Shown here: in pieces, positions 45,901-57,515 of the stretch
Position numbering within the stretch: position 1 is the first letter of the stretch
Layout of the letters: each line of letters starts with the position of its first letter
NCBI RefSeq assembly: GCF_040958095.1
Contig: NC_091172.1
Location: forward strand, 23,341,753 to 23,405,752
Source: Procambarus clarkii
Lineage: Eukaryota; Arthropoda; Malacostraca; Decapoda; Cambaridae
DNA length: 64,000 nucleotides
Direction of reading: 5' to 3'
Translations under genes and position numbers: made by a program
Notes under the pieces: model-generated
Seen by the model: the letters and a program-made list of their open reading frames with translations, nothing else
What the model was told of the DNA's origin: nothing
Databases searched by the model: none

Positions 45901-48900
45901 AGATTAACTTTTGTTGTTTTAGAGATTAATTTTGATAGCTCCGAGAATACCTTTTATGCCTCTGAGATTAACTTTAATGAACGAAGATGTCTTAGAAAGT
46001 TTCTCTGATGAACGAAAGGCTACTTAGAGAATAGCATTTTGATGAATGAGATTAACTTTTTGATGACTCTGAGAATAACTTTGAGGATGCGAGTAAATTT
46101 TGAGTGTTTGAGAGTGTCTTTTGATATCTCGAAGAGTGCCCTTGAAGTCTTAAAGGATGTCTTTGATGTCTCGAAGGATGTCTTAGAGTGTAACTTTGGT
46201 ATCTTTGAGTAAGTCCTTGATGTATTGAAGAGTGTCTTTGATTTCTCGAAGAGTAACTTTGGTGTCACGGAGAGCACCTTTGACTATTTTTCGTACTTGA
46301 CGACATATAATTTTTACGAAAGTGCTGAAAAAGTTACATTTGACTATTTTTCTTACTTAGCGACATATAATTTTAGTTACGAAAGTGTTGAAAAAGTTAC
46401 ATTTGACTATTTTGAGTGCTCCACAAAGTATAAATGGAAGTTAAGAACGACGATGATAGATATCTTTGACTATATTTTCTTACTTGACGAAAACATAATG
46501 GCTGTTACGAAATGATGAATATGACTTTTTCTGTTGATTGATGGATAATTTTAGTTATGAAATGACAATGAAACATGAAGAACACGGCTATTTTCTGATG
46601 ACTGGGGAATAAGTTTAGTTAAGAAATGATGAAAGTTATTATTTAGTTGATTGACGATGGATAAAAGCTAGTTATGAACAGTTTTGGAAAGTTTCCTTTG
46701 ACAATTTTTTCTTACTTGATGAAACATAGCGGCTGTTAAGAAAGTGCTGAAAGAAGTTTCCTTTGACAATTTTTAGCTAAGAGAAAGGTTGAACGAGGCT
46801 ATTTCTGACTATTTTTAGTTGACTGGATAATAGGTTTAGTTGAGAAATGACGAAAGTGACTATGTTTTAGTTGATTGGCGAAAGATTTTTTTAGTTAAGG
46901 AACGTTACATAACATGTAAGGGGAAAAACCCAGAGAACATATGGGGAACATGGCAAAGAACACATGTAAGAAAAGTTGATGAATACAGTGAACATGCTGG
47001 GAATATGAACTTACAGAGAACATGAAAACATGATAAGGAGAATAGGGAATACAAAGAATGAACAATGGACTTGTGAAGAACATGGAGAATATGACAAAGA
47101 ATGTAGAAAACATGTAAGTGAAGGTGAAAAACGAAGTGATCTTGTGAGGAACATGAACTTGTAGAGGAACATGAATATTGACAAAGAACACAAAAATATG
47201 GAAGTTAGCATGAATATTGAGTATAAAAGTTGTAAAGAGAACATGTGATGAACATGAAAACATAGAAAATATGACTAGAATTTGTAGAGAAAGTAATGAG
47301 ACTAAGAGAAAGATTACAGAAAAAATGGAGATACTTGTGAAAATATGAACTGAATGGGACTGTGAACATTTGAAGAACATGGAGTGAACAAAGAAAACAT
47401 GGACAAAATGTGAAGAACACAGCTGAATATAGAGAAAATATGCAAATACAGTATGATTATTGAAGGTTTTGATACGTTGGGGATTGATACGTTGGGGATG
47501 AGAAGGGTAAAGTAATTACTCAGACAAACAGATAGGCTGGAGAGGGACTTGATCGAATATATTTATGTCTGATGATCTAAGGCTGAGGAAATGGAGCTTT
47601 GCTAATGTCCAGATTAATTTTACTTCGTTAGAAAATAAGGTGATCTTAAATCTCAGGTGATTTAGTTGGAAAATAAAGAACTTGCACAAATGAACTAAGC
47701 TGGGGCACAAGAGTTGAAACTTGATAACTGAACTGGTTTTATTTACTATGTCTGAAAATGTAGTTGGGTGTTTAAATCTCAGGGGGATTTGGACTGATAG
47801 TAATGAATTTACATGAGTGAACTTGGACAGAGGACAAGAGCTAGAGTTTTATATTTGTTACTTCATATTTACTATGTCTGAAATACAGAGGGTAAAAATT
47901 TCGGGGAAATTGATGGTTTATTTACAAAGACTTGAGGGTGGAAGAGGGTGGGGGACAAGAGCTGGAGCTCAGTAACTGACTTGATCTTATTTACTAACTT
48001 TGAAGTATGTCTGCTTTTAATTTTAGGGAAATTGATGGGTTATTTACAAAGATACGAAGGAGAACTAAGGCGGGGACGAGAGCTGGAGCTCAGTAACTGA
48101 CTTGATTTTATTTACGGTGTCTGAAATACAGAGGGTAAAAATTTAAGGGAAATTGATGGTTTATTTGCAAAGATATGAAAGAGAACTAAGGCGGAGGACA
48201 AGCGCTGGAGCTTGGTAACTGTTTTGATCTTATTTATGGTGCCTGAAATACAGAGGGTAAAAATTTCAGGGGAATTGATCTGTTACTAACGAAGATACGA
48301 GAGAGAGCTAAGGCGGAGGACAAGCGCTGGAGCTTGGTAACTAAATTACTGTATTGAACTACGTTTGAAATATGATTATTTTTAAATTTTAGAGGGATTG
48401 GAATGATAGTATTCATTATATGACAGGGGACTAAGGTGGGGAACGTGAGCTAGAACTTGCTTACTAACGCGATTTATTTGTGTAAAAACTAACTTGCTTA
48501 ATGAAAAGGAGAAAACATACGATGTCAGAAAATAGGAAGAGGGAATAATATGAAGAGGAGAGAGAGAGAGGAGGGAGAGAGAGAGAGAGACGGTCCAGAT
48601 ATTACGGATAAGATAAGATAAGATTAAGAGCTGACTGGCTGGCTGGCTGGGCGCAAAGTAAATAAAGGTGACGCGAGAGATTGCGAGGTAAGGGGGGAGG
48701 GAGGGGGGTGTGAGGTACGAGACTTGAAAACCATGACTTACACAGGTGATTTTCTAAATTTATATGAATAACTAAGGCTTACATAGACGATTTTGTAAGT
48801 TGAAAACATGTAAAATATGTCCGTAGAGTTCTCCTGGAAGCCCTAAAGTGCTACACACGTTATTTGAATTTCTCCCATAAGGCTTTAACAAACTTCTAAG

Positions 48901-49215
48901 TCTCGGAAATTATTTTTCTCATAAGAAATCCTTACTTCTAAAATCTGTGACTGACAAAATTTACCTGAAACCCTTGGGGCGCACAGGGGATATTTGACCT
49001 GAAACCCTTGGGGCGCACAGGGGATATTTGACCTGAAACCCTTGGGGCGCACAGGGGATATTTGACCTGAAACCCTTGGGGCGCACAGGGGATATTTGAC
49101 CTGAAACCCTTGGGGCGCACAGGGGATATTCTAAATTTACCTGAAACCCTTGGGGCGCACAGACGATATTTGACCTGAAAAAAAATATCGTCTGTGTGGA
49201 GCCATCCCTACTACT
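42917..49215 (-). repeat. right arm of the giant inverted repeat (~6.30 kb)
   Basis: Reverse complement of 36185-42474 with very few differences. Those noticed are a G/A change at about 42391 (left) versus 43000 (right), and the 9-bp indel in the TTACC array. All repeat blocks of the left arm occur here in mirror order. Confidence 0.95.
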
Positions 49216-49221
49216 CCTATC
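49216..49221. repeat. target-site duplication CCTATC (right)
   Basis: Immediately follows the right arm and is identical to 36179-36184. Confidence 0.85.
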
Positions 49222-49360
49222 ACCACTAGATGGCGTCGTCCAATTTGTGGGGGGGTTTCGGGATCGGAATCACAGATGGCATAGACGTCGCTGCTCCATG
49301 CTCCGACGATGGAATCGGGTTCGTAAAACAAACACACACACACACACACACACACATTGC
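49222..49360. other. right flank of the giant element and a short (AC)n run
   Basis: ACCACTAGATGGCGTCGTCC begins the flank; (AC)n at about 49332-49357. No gene. Confidence 0.5.
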
Positions 49361-49430
49361 TGTAATCAACCGATAGCTAGAAAGGCGGGATCCAAGAGTC
49401 AATGCTCGATCCTGCAAGCACATATAGGTG

Positions 49431-49513
<83 letters not shown>
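49361..49513 (+). mobile_element. LINE 3' UTR fragment ending in (AC)n
   Basis: TGCTGTAATCAACCGATAGC, GGCGGGATCCAAGAGTCAAT and GCTCGATCCTGCAAGCACAT match the 3' end of the LINE at 29070-29147. It runs via GGTGAGTACACAC into a (AC)n tract (49433-49513). Confidence 0.85.
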
Positions 49514-49515
<2 letters not shown>

Positions 49516-49617
49516 TGTGCAGGTCAAGCACCCCAACAACTGATGCTGGTGGCAGGTGAGCCCATCTTTAGTGAACACGTCAGGCACCTGCCTCTCTCCC
49601 TGTACACCGTGGCGGCG

Positions 49618-49692
49618 GTGTGTGGTGCCGCGTGTGGTGCCGCGTGTGGTGCCGTGTGTGGTGCCGTGTGTGGTGCCACGTGTGGTGCCACA
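49618..49692. repeat. 12-bp minisatellite
   Basis: Six copies of TGTGGTGCCGCG / TGTGGTGCCGTG. Confidence 0.92.
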
Positions 49693-50033
49693 CAAGTCGG
49701 GTACTTACAGGAAAGAGAATACACTCGTGGTGTCCTTGTCGCCTAATAATATTTACATCAGCTGAGGCTCTGAAGCAGTCACTGGCGGAGGTACACCGCC
49801 ACCTCCTGAAGGCTGTGCTCCTTCAGGAGGTTCATAGAACACTTTTGTAACACCATGCACCATCGTACATATACTGACCTAATGGACAACTAGATAGGGA
49901 AACTGAACATACATATTTTTAGACCTAAGCACATATAATGTTAGGCTTCAAATAGCGTACATTATTAGGCCAAGGATAGTTAGGTTACGTTAGATTTGCA
50001 ACTTAGATACAAAACTGTTTATCCTGTTTATGC
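49693..50033. other. unassigned non-coding stretch
   Basis: No element recognised. A small inverted pair, CACCTCCTGAAGG / CCTTCAGGAGG, lies at about 49800-49830. Confidence 0.4.
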
Positions 50034-50665
50034 CTCCCTCACACTGTCTCCCACACACACTGTCTCCCACACACACTGTCTCCCACACACACTGTCTCCC
50101 ACACACACTGTCTCCCACACACACTGTCTCCCACACACACTGTCTCCCACACACACTGTCTCCCACGCACACTGTCTCCCACACACACTGTCTCCCACAC
50201 ACACTGTCTCCCACACACACTGTCTCCCACACACAATGTCTCCCACACACACTGTCTCCCACACACACTGTCTCCCACACACACTGTCTCCCACACACAC
50301 TGTCTCCCACACACACTGTCTCCCACACACACTGTCTCCCACACACACTGTCTCCCACACACACTGTCTCCCACACACACTGTCTCCCACACACACTGTC
50401 TCCCACACACACTGTCTCCCACACACACTGTCTCCCACACACACTGTCTCCCACACACACTGTCTCCCACACACACTGTCTCCCACACACTGTCTCCCAC
50501 ACACACTGTCTCCCACACACTGTCTCCCACACACTGTCCCCCCACACTATCTCCCACACACACTGTCTCCCACACACACTGTCTCCCACACACACTGTCT
50601 CCCACACACACTGTCTCCCACACACTGTCTCCCACACACTGTCTTCCACACACTGTCTCCCCCAC
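50034..50665. repeat. 16-bp minisatellite, ~38 copies
   Basis: Units of ACTGTCTCCCACACAC, with some 14-bp units near the distal end. All frames stay open on both strands (up to 240 codons), which is an artefact. Confidence 0.98.
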
Positions 50666-50825
50666 ACTGTACCTGCCTCCACTATCTTGTGGGGGTGAAG
50701 GGAGGGAGGGAGCTGTAACTAACCTGATTGTGCTTTTAGGGGGATGAGCTACGGCTCTCGGGACCCATCTTTCAATTCTTAATTAACTGGAACGAAAATA
50801 ATAATGAGACTGAAGTCTGCTTCTG

Positions 50826-50926
<101 letters not shown>

Positions 50927-51029
50927 ATTACTAGGGTTATAAATAATTTAAATTCTGAAAACTGCTCAAAAACTGTTGCAAAAAACAAACCTCTGATTTC
51001 AGACTTTATAAAAATCGCTTCGGGGGTCG

Positions 51030-51350
51030 CTATTCATGCCGATATTTCTTAAATGATGTCAAAAGGGCTGACCCCCAAGAAACCCACGCTGGGCACCTTC
51101 CAAACAAAAATCCCGCTAAGAAATTGAGTGAGGCTGTCCCCGAGCGTCTGACCTCCAGCCTCGAGCAGACAGACACAGACAGACATATACTGGTGTTACA
51201 CTTCTGTTCCTCTTCCATGTACTTCACAATTCTCTGCTTAATTATTTTGTGTAATATTTTGCTTGGTACCTCAAGAAGGGAAATTGGTCTGTAATTTCTT
51301 GCTTGGGGTTTCCCCGGCTTGGGAATTAATCTGATTAGTGACATTTTTTA
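51030..51350 (-). mobile_element. Jockey-like LINE reverse-transcriptase fragment
   Basis: Minus-strand frame with SLIRLIPKPGKPQARNYRPI and SLLEVPSKILHKIIKQRI (about 51220-51340), the conserved fingers region of Jockey-like reverse transcriptases. Downstream the frame is scrambled and no catalytic motif remains. It may belong to the same family as 57522-58268. Confidence 0.8.
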
Positions 51351-51627
51351 TGTATGAGGGGAATATTGCGGACGCAAGAGCAGCGTTTAATATACGCGTA
51401 TATTGACGGATTGCAGCCGTTGGGTGGTGGTTAGTGGTTTAGTGGTGAGAAGAGGCAGGTGCCTCTCACAGCCTGGTGGTGGGAGTGACGGAGGTGCCTA
51501 CTTAACACTGTCTAGAGGGGAGGGTTGTGTTTGTCTCTACCACAGACGCGGCCACACATTTACAGTGCTAACCAGCATATATACATTTTCTTCTGTCCTC
51601 CATGGACAGGGTGAGAGATGCGTTAAA
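51351..51627. other. unassigned non-coding stretch
   Basis: No recognisable feature before the 51-bp array. Confidence 0.4.
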
Positions 51628-53983
51628 CATATAGTACTGTCACTATGGCGGTGTGTTCACTCACAGGATGAGTGACGCTGCCCAATACTGTCACTATGGC
51701 GGTGTGTTCACTCACAGGATGAGTGGCGCTGCCCAATACTGTCACTATGGCGGTGTGTCCGCTCACAGGATGAGTGACGCTGCCCAGTACTGTCACTATG
51801 GCGGTGTGTCCACTCACAGGATGAGTGACGCTGCTCAATACTGTCACTATGGCGGTGTGTCCACTCACAGGATGAGTGACGCTGCCCAGTACTGTCACTA
51901 TGGCGGTGTGACCACTCACAGGATGAGTGACGCTGCCCAGTACTGTCACTATGGCGGTGTGACCACTCACAGGATGAGTGACGCTGCCCAATACTGTCAC
52001 TATGGCGGTGTGTCCACTCACAGGATGAGTGACGCTGCCCAATACTGTCACTATGGCGGTGTGTCCACTCACAGGATGAGTGGCCCTGCCCAGTACTGTC
52101 ACTATGGCGGTGTGACCACTCACAGGATGAGTGACGCTGCCCAGTACTGTCACTATGGCGGTGTGACCACTCACAGGATGAGTGACGCTGCCCAGTACTG
52201 TCACTATGGCGGTGTGACCACTCACAGGATGAGTGACGCTGCCCAGTACTGTCACTATGGCGGTGTGTCCACTCACAGGATGAGTGACGCTGCTCAATAC
52301 TGTCACTATGGCGGTGTGTCCACTCACAGGATGAGTGACGCTGCCCAGTACTGTCACTATGGCGGTGTGACCACTCACAGGATGAGTGACGCTGCCCAGT
52401 ACTGTCACTATGGCGGTGTGACCACTCACAGGATGAGTGACGCTGCCCAGTACTGTCACTATGGCGGTGTGTCCACTCACAGGATGAGTGACGCTGCTCA
52501 ATACTGTCACTATGGCGGTGTGTCCACTCACAGGATGAGTGACGCTGCCCAGTACTGTCACTATGGCGGTGTGACCACTCACAGGATGAGTGACGCTGCC
52601 CAGTACTGTCACTATGGCGGTGTGACCACTCACAGGATGAGTGACGCTGCCCAGTACTGTCACTATGGCGGTGTGACCACTCACAGGATGAGTGACGCTG
52701 CCCAGTACTGTCACTATGGCGGTGTGTCCACTCACAGGATGAGTGACGCTGCCCAATACTGTCACTATGGCGGTGTGTCCACTCACAGGATGAGTGACGC
52801 TGCCCAGTACTGTCACTATGGCGGTGTGTCCACTCACAGGATGAGTGACGCTGCCCAATACTGTCACTATGGCGGTGTGACCACTCACAGGATGAGTGAC
52901 GCTGCCCAGTACTGTCACTATGGCGGTGTGTCCACTCACAGGATGAGTGACGCTGCCCAATACTGTCACTATGGCGGTGTGTCCACTCACAGGATGAGTG
53001 ACGCTGCCCAGTACTGTCACAATGGCGGTGTGTCCACTCACAGGATGAGTGACGCTGCCCAATACTGTCACTATGGCGGTGTGACCACTCACAGGATGAG
53101 TGACGCTGCCCAATACTGCCACTATGGCGGTGTGTCCACTCACAGGATGAGTGACGCTGCCCAATACTGTCACTATGGCGGTGTGTCCACTCACAGGATG
53201 AGTGACGCTGCCCAGTACTGTCACAATGGCGGTGTGTCCACTCACAGGATGAGTGACGCTGCCCAATACTGTCACTATGGCGGTGTGTCCACTCACAGGA
53301 TGAGTGACGCTGCCCAATACTGCCACTATGGCGGTGTGACCACTCACAGGATGAGTGACGCTGCCCAATACTGCCACTATGGCGGTGTGTCTACTCACAG
53401 GATGAGTGACGCTGCCCAATACTGTCACTATGGCGGTGTGTCCACTCACAGGATGAGTGACGCTGCCCAATACTGCCACTATGGCGGTGTGACCACTCAC
53501 AGGATGAGTGACGCTGCCCAATACTGTCACTATGGCGGTGTGTCCACTCACAGGATGAGTGACGCTGCCCAATACTGTCACTATGGCGGTGTGTCCACTC
53601 ACAGGATGAGTGGCGCTGCCCAATACTGTCACTATGGCGGTGTGTCCACTCACAGGATGAGTGACGCTGCCCAATACTGTCACTATGGCGGTGTGTCCAC
53701 TCACAGGATGAGTGACGCTGCCCAATACTGTCACTATGGCGGTGTGTCCACTCACAGGATGAGTGACGCTGCCCAATACTGTCACTATGGCGGTGTGTCC
53801 ACTCACAGGATGAGTGACGCTGCCCAGTACTGTCACTATGGCGGTGTGTCCACTCACAGGATGAGTGACGCTGCCCAATACTGTCACTATGGCGGTGTGA
53901 CCACTCACAGGATGAGTGACGCTGCCCAGTACTGTCACTATGGCGGTGTGTCCACTCACAGGATGAGTGACGCTGCCCAGTAA
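51628..53983. repeat. 51-bp minisatellite, ~46 copies
   Basis: Units contain TGTCACTATGGCGGTGTG and CTCACAGGATGAGTGACGCT. Variants at GTGTCC/GTGACC, CCCAAT/CCCAGT and GCTGCC/GCTGCT are combined in blocks. The GCTGCTCAATAC variant near 52290 and 52494 (204 bp = four units) and the earlier one near 51831 (nine units before) indicate higher-order duplication. Frames of 776 (+) and 788 (-) codons run the full length because 51 is divisible by three. Neither has a recognisable domain and both are treated as artefacts. Confidence 0.98.
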
Positions 53984-53994
53984 ACTCAAAATTT

Positions 53995-54207
53995 AAAAGT
54001 CATTAAATTAAATTGTTTTCCATCTTTCACCGGTGTCCTCGTGTCCTACCTTTTTTGTGAATGTGAAGAGGCAGTCTTTCTCCGCGTTATCTATTCCCCT
54101 CAGTATCTTGTACATTGTGATCATATCCCCTCAGTTCGTTTTATCCCTTAGGGTGGTGTGATTTAGTTCCGTTAATTTTTTTTTTCAATTTTGGCTTTGT
54201 TTCACAA
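53995..54207 (-). mobile_element. CR1-like LINE C-terminal fragment, split by a SINE
   Basis: Minus strand reads GDMITMYKILRGIDNAEKDC and neighbouring TLRDKTN-like sequence, the C-terminal block of family A LINEs. It is cut by the 51-bp array on one side and by the SINE on the other. Confidence 0.75.
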
Positions 54208-54380
54208 GGTGCTGGACGGTAGAGTGACGGTTTCTCTTCATGCAGGTCGGCGTTCAATCCTTGACCGTCTAAGTGGTTAGGCACCATTCCTATCCCCCTG
54301 TTCCATCCCTAATCGTTATCCTAGTGACCCCTTCCCAGTGCTATATAGTTGTAATGGCTTGGCGCTTTCCCTTGATATAG
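54208..54380 (+). mobile_element. tRNA-derived SINE, copy 2
   Basis: GCTGGACGGTAGAGTGACGG (A box), GGTCGGCGTTCAATCCTTGA (B box) and GTAATGGCTTGGCGCTTTCC match the copy at 23820. It sits in a minus-strand LINE as that copy does. I could not delimit a target duplication. Confidence 0.82.
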
Positions 54381-54440
54381 ATCCCTTCCCAACATATGGA
54401 TTCCATGCCGGTGCTGCATATTCCAGCATTGGTCTAACGA
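54381..54440 (-). mobile_element. CR1-like LINE piece beyond the SINE
   Basis: The minus strand encodes FVRPMLEYAAPAWNPY, the LEYxAPAW block, continuing the LINE at 53995-54207. Confidence 0.8.
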
Positions 54441-54741
54441 ATGTTGGTGGGGGGGTGGGTGCCGGGGACTGGTCGGTGATGAGTGGGGGTGGGGGGTGGG
54501 GGGGAGAGGGGGGAAGGTGGGGGTGTGTGAGCGTGGGGAGGGGGGGGGGGAGTGAGGGAGTGCGGGCGCCCTCACCCACCTGTCCAGGCACCTGCGTCTC
54601 ACCTGCTGCTTGTTCCCCTGATTTAGCTCCACCTGTCCTCCCCTCACACCAGGGGTCGTCACCCCCTGGTGACTCCCAGTGTCTGCCCCGCCTCCCCCCC
54701 CCCACAACCCACACAACACCTCACCCCCCACAACACCTTAC
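54441..54741. other. G-rich then C-rich spacer
   Basis: Poly-G tracts at 54445-54560, then C-rich sequence to the 15-bp array. No gene. Confidence 0.5.
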
Positions 54742-56526
54742 TCCACTAGTGTGTACTCCACTAGTGTGTACTCCACTAGTGTGTACACCACTAGTGTGTA
54801 CTCCACTAGTGTGTACTCCACTAGTGTGTACTCCACTAGTGTGTACTCCACTAGTGTGTACACCACTAGTGTGTACACCACTAGTGTGTACTCCACTAGT
54901 GTGTACTCCACTAGTGTGTACACCACTAGCGTGTACTCCACTAGCGTGTACTCCACTAGTGTGTACTCCACTAGTGTGTACTCCACTAGTGTGTACTCCA
55001 CTAGTGTGTACTCCACTAGTGTGTACTCCACTAGTGTGTACTCCACTAGTGTGTACTCCACTAGTGTGTACACCACTAGCGTGTACTCCACTAGCGTGTA
55101 CTCCACTAGTGTGTACTCCACTAGTGTGTACTCCACTAGTGTGTACACCACTAGCGTGTACTCCACTAGCGTGTACTCCACTAGTGTGTACTCCACTAGT
55201 GTGTACTCCACTAGCGTGTACTCCACTAGCGTGTACTCCACTAGTGTGTACTCCACTAGTGTGTACTCCACTAGTGTGTACACCACTAGCGTGTACTCCA
55301 CTAGCGTGTACTCCACTAGTGTGTACTCCACTAGTGTGTACTCCACTAGTGTGTACTCCACTAGTGTGTACTCCACTAGCGTGTACTCCACTAGTGTGTA
55401 CTCCACTAGTGTGTACTCCACTAGTGTGTACTCCACTAGTGTGTACTCCACTAGTGTGTACTCCACTAGTGTGTACTCCACTAGCGTGTACTCCACTAGT
55501 GTGTACTCCACTAGTGTGTACTCCACTAGTGTGTACTCCACTAGCGTGTACTCCACTAGTGTGTACTCCACTAGCGTGTACTCCACTAGCGTGTACTCCA
55601 CTAGTGTGTACTCCACTAGTGTGTACACCACTAGTGTGTACTCCACTAGCGTGTACTCCACTAGTGTGTACTCCACTAGTGTGTACTCCACTAGTGTGTA
55701 CTCCACTAGTGTGTACTCCACTAGCGTGTACACCACTAGTGTGTACTCCACTAGTGTGTACACCACTAGTGTGTACTCCACTAGTGTGTACTCCACTAGT
55801 GTGTACTCCACTAGCGTGTACTCCACTAGCGTGTACTCCACTAGCGTGTACTCCACTAGTGTGTACTCCACTAGTGTGTACTCCACTAGTGTGTACTCCA
55901 CTAGTGTGTACTCCACTAGCGTGTACTCCACTAGCGTGTACTCCACTAGCGTGTACTCCACTAGTGTGTACTCCACTAGCGTGTACTCCACTAGTGTGTA
56001 CTCCACTAGTGTGTACTCCACTAGTGTGTACTCCACTAGTGTGTACTCCACTAGTGTGTACTCCACTAGTGTGTACTCCACTAGTGTGTACTCCACTAGT
56101 GTGTACTCCACTAGTGTGTACACCACTAGTGTGTACTCCACTAGCGTGTACTCCACTAGTGTGTACTCCACTAGTGTGTACTCCACTAGTGTGTACTCCA
56201 CTAGTGTGTACTCCACTAGTGTGTACTCCACTAGTGTGTACACCACTAGTGTGTACTCTACTAGTGTGTACACCACTAGTGTGTACTCCACTAACATGTA
56301 CTCCACTAACATGTACTCCACTAACATGTACTCCACTAGCGTGTACACCACTAGTGTGTACTCCACTAGTGTGTACTCCACTAGTGTGTACACCACTAGT
56401 GTGTACTCCACTAGCGTGTACTCTACTAGCGTGTACTCTACTAGCGTGTACACCACTAGTGGTGTACACCACTAGTGTGTACACCACTAGTGTGTACTCC
56501 ACTAACATGTACTCCACTAGCGTGTA
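54742..56526. repeat. 15-bp minisatellite, ~119 copies
   Basis: Units of TCCACTAGTGTGTAC (each with an ACTAGT palindrome). Variants are ACACCA for CTCCA, AGCGTG for AGTGTG and a distal AACATG cluster (56290-56335). One 1-bp phase shift occurs near 56460. Frames of up to 729 codons on both strands are artefacts. Confidence 0.99.
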
Positions 56527-57260
56527 ATGTGAGTACAGAAGCCCCGGGGGGGGGGATATAGGAACCTGCCGGAGTCCGACCAATGTCCTGGCAGCAGTAA
56601 TGTGGACTCTTCAATAAGTGAAGCTGAACCTTGCAACATATGTCATCAGACGATTAAACACCTGAGTTACGAGGCTCGCTCCTCCGATTTATGGTGTGAG
56701 AAAAAGCTGTGAGGGTGTATTAGACATAAGAGTTCTCAGTGCTGCAGTATCGTTTGCATGTCTGGCCAATGGAGCCGGGTGGGATTAAGGTGTTTTGTTA
56801 TGCAAAACTGGCGACGCATCGACCCGGCTAAAGAGGTGGGCGTAAAAAGCCTCATAAAGTTGCCGAGCATGAACGACGAGGTGAAAAAACTAGGAGTGGG
56901 CGTTGGGTTGTAACCCTGAGCTTAATGGACGGGGAATTAGGGCGGAGAATTGTGGCGACACGTATGTGGAGGCGCTCCTGGTAATGGTTCATGTGTGGTA
57001 ATGGTCATACTAGCCAGCAGGGCGGGAAGGGTGGTGGTGGTGTGAGGTATGAAGGGCTTTGGTAATAACCTCGTCAGTGATGGTGGATGACTGTGCTTGA
57101 TGGCACCGGTGCCAGCCAGCGATACACCGGTGCCAGCCAGCGGTGCCCCGGTGCCACTCTGCGACAGACGTACCCCCAAAATGTTGCATCGTTTATGTGT
57201 TGGTAGTCCGGGTCGACCCGGGCCCTCGCATAAGCTTCACCCAAGTCTGTATACCTATTA
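56527..57260. other. unassigned non-coding stretch
   Basis: Balanced composition. A short direct repeat CGGTGCCAGCCAGC occurs at about 57107-57145. No gene or element recognised. Confidence 0.4.
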
Positions 57261-57360
57261 CCTCTCCGACTTTCCCCATGACCACTTGTGCCCAAGTTCG
57301 CCTGGTTCTTCAAGCCTACGAACTCGGGCACAAGTGGTCATGCGGGCAGTCGGACAGGGA
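57261..57360. repeat. ~41-bp-stem hairpin with 18-nt loop
   Basis: CATGACCACTTGTGCCCAAG and TTCG (57278-57300) pair with CGAACTCGGGCACAAGTGGT and CATG (57319-57342) with one mismatch. Outer flanks (CCTCTCCGAC / CGGACAGGG) extend the stem with a few mismatches. Confidence 0.85.
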
Positions 57361-57515
57361 ATGAAGGCGTTCGGGCCCGCCAGGTCCAAGATGAACCGCA
57401 GGTCTAATGAGTGCGTCCTGAGGACCGGGAACAGTCTGGACACCCAACGTAGGGACGAGGTCGCCCGTCTCCAGCCACGTGGCTAGTGACTTGACACAGC
57501 AGCGGTGATGTACTA
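57361..57515. other. unassigned non-coding stretch
   Basis: No feature recognised between the hairpin and the LINE fragment. Confidence 0.4.

Larger units (their letters stand above)
36179..49221. mobile_element. 13-kb foldback-type element: giant inverted repeat with 6-bp target duplication
   Basis: Two ~6.3-kb arms (36185-42474 and 42917-49215) are almost exact reverse complements. Position x on the left pairs with 85400-x outside, and 85391-x inside a 9-bp indel. The unit begins AGTAGTAGGGATGGCTCC and ends with its complement, and CCTATC occurs directly on both sides, as expected for a target-site duplication. No transposase, integrase or polymerase frame is visible; frames are under 165 codons and mirrored in both arms. 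Foldback transposons have long inverted repeats built of internal tandem repeats, and this unit matches that architecture. Six-base duplications and AG-starting ends are described for Maverick/Polinton elements; a link to them is inference. Confidence 0.85.

Noticed and set aside
36185-49215. Palindrome as a sequencing artefact (unresolved hairpin read)
   Set aside because: Not fully excluded, but a 442-bp single-copy spacer, a 9-bp arm difference and an exact 6-bp flanking duplication with unrelated outer flanks argue for a real insertion.
51623-53989. Open reading frames of 776 and 788 codons on opposite strands
   Set aside because: Both are the same 51-bp tandem repeat read in two directions. 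There is no domain, start context or codon signal, and variation is not biased to silent sites.
54338-56583. Open reading frames up to 729 codons (Thr/Pro/Val/Cys or Tyr/Ser/Thr repeats)
   Set aside because: Product of the 15-bp minisatellite; four frames are open at once.
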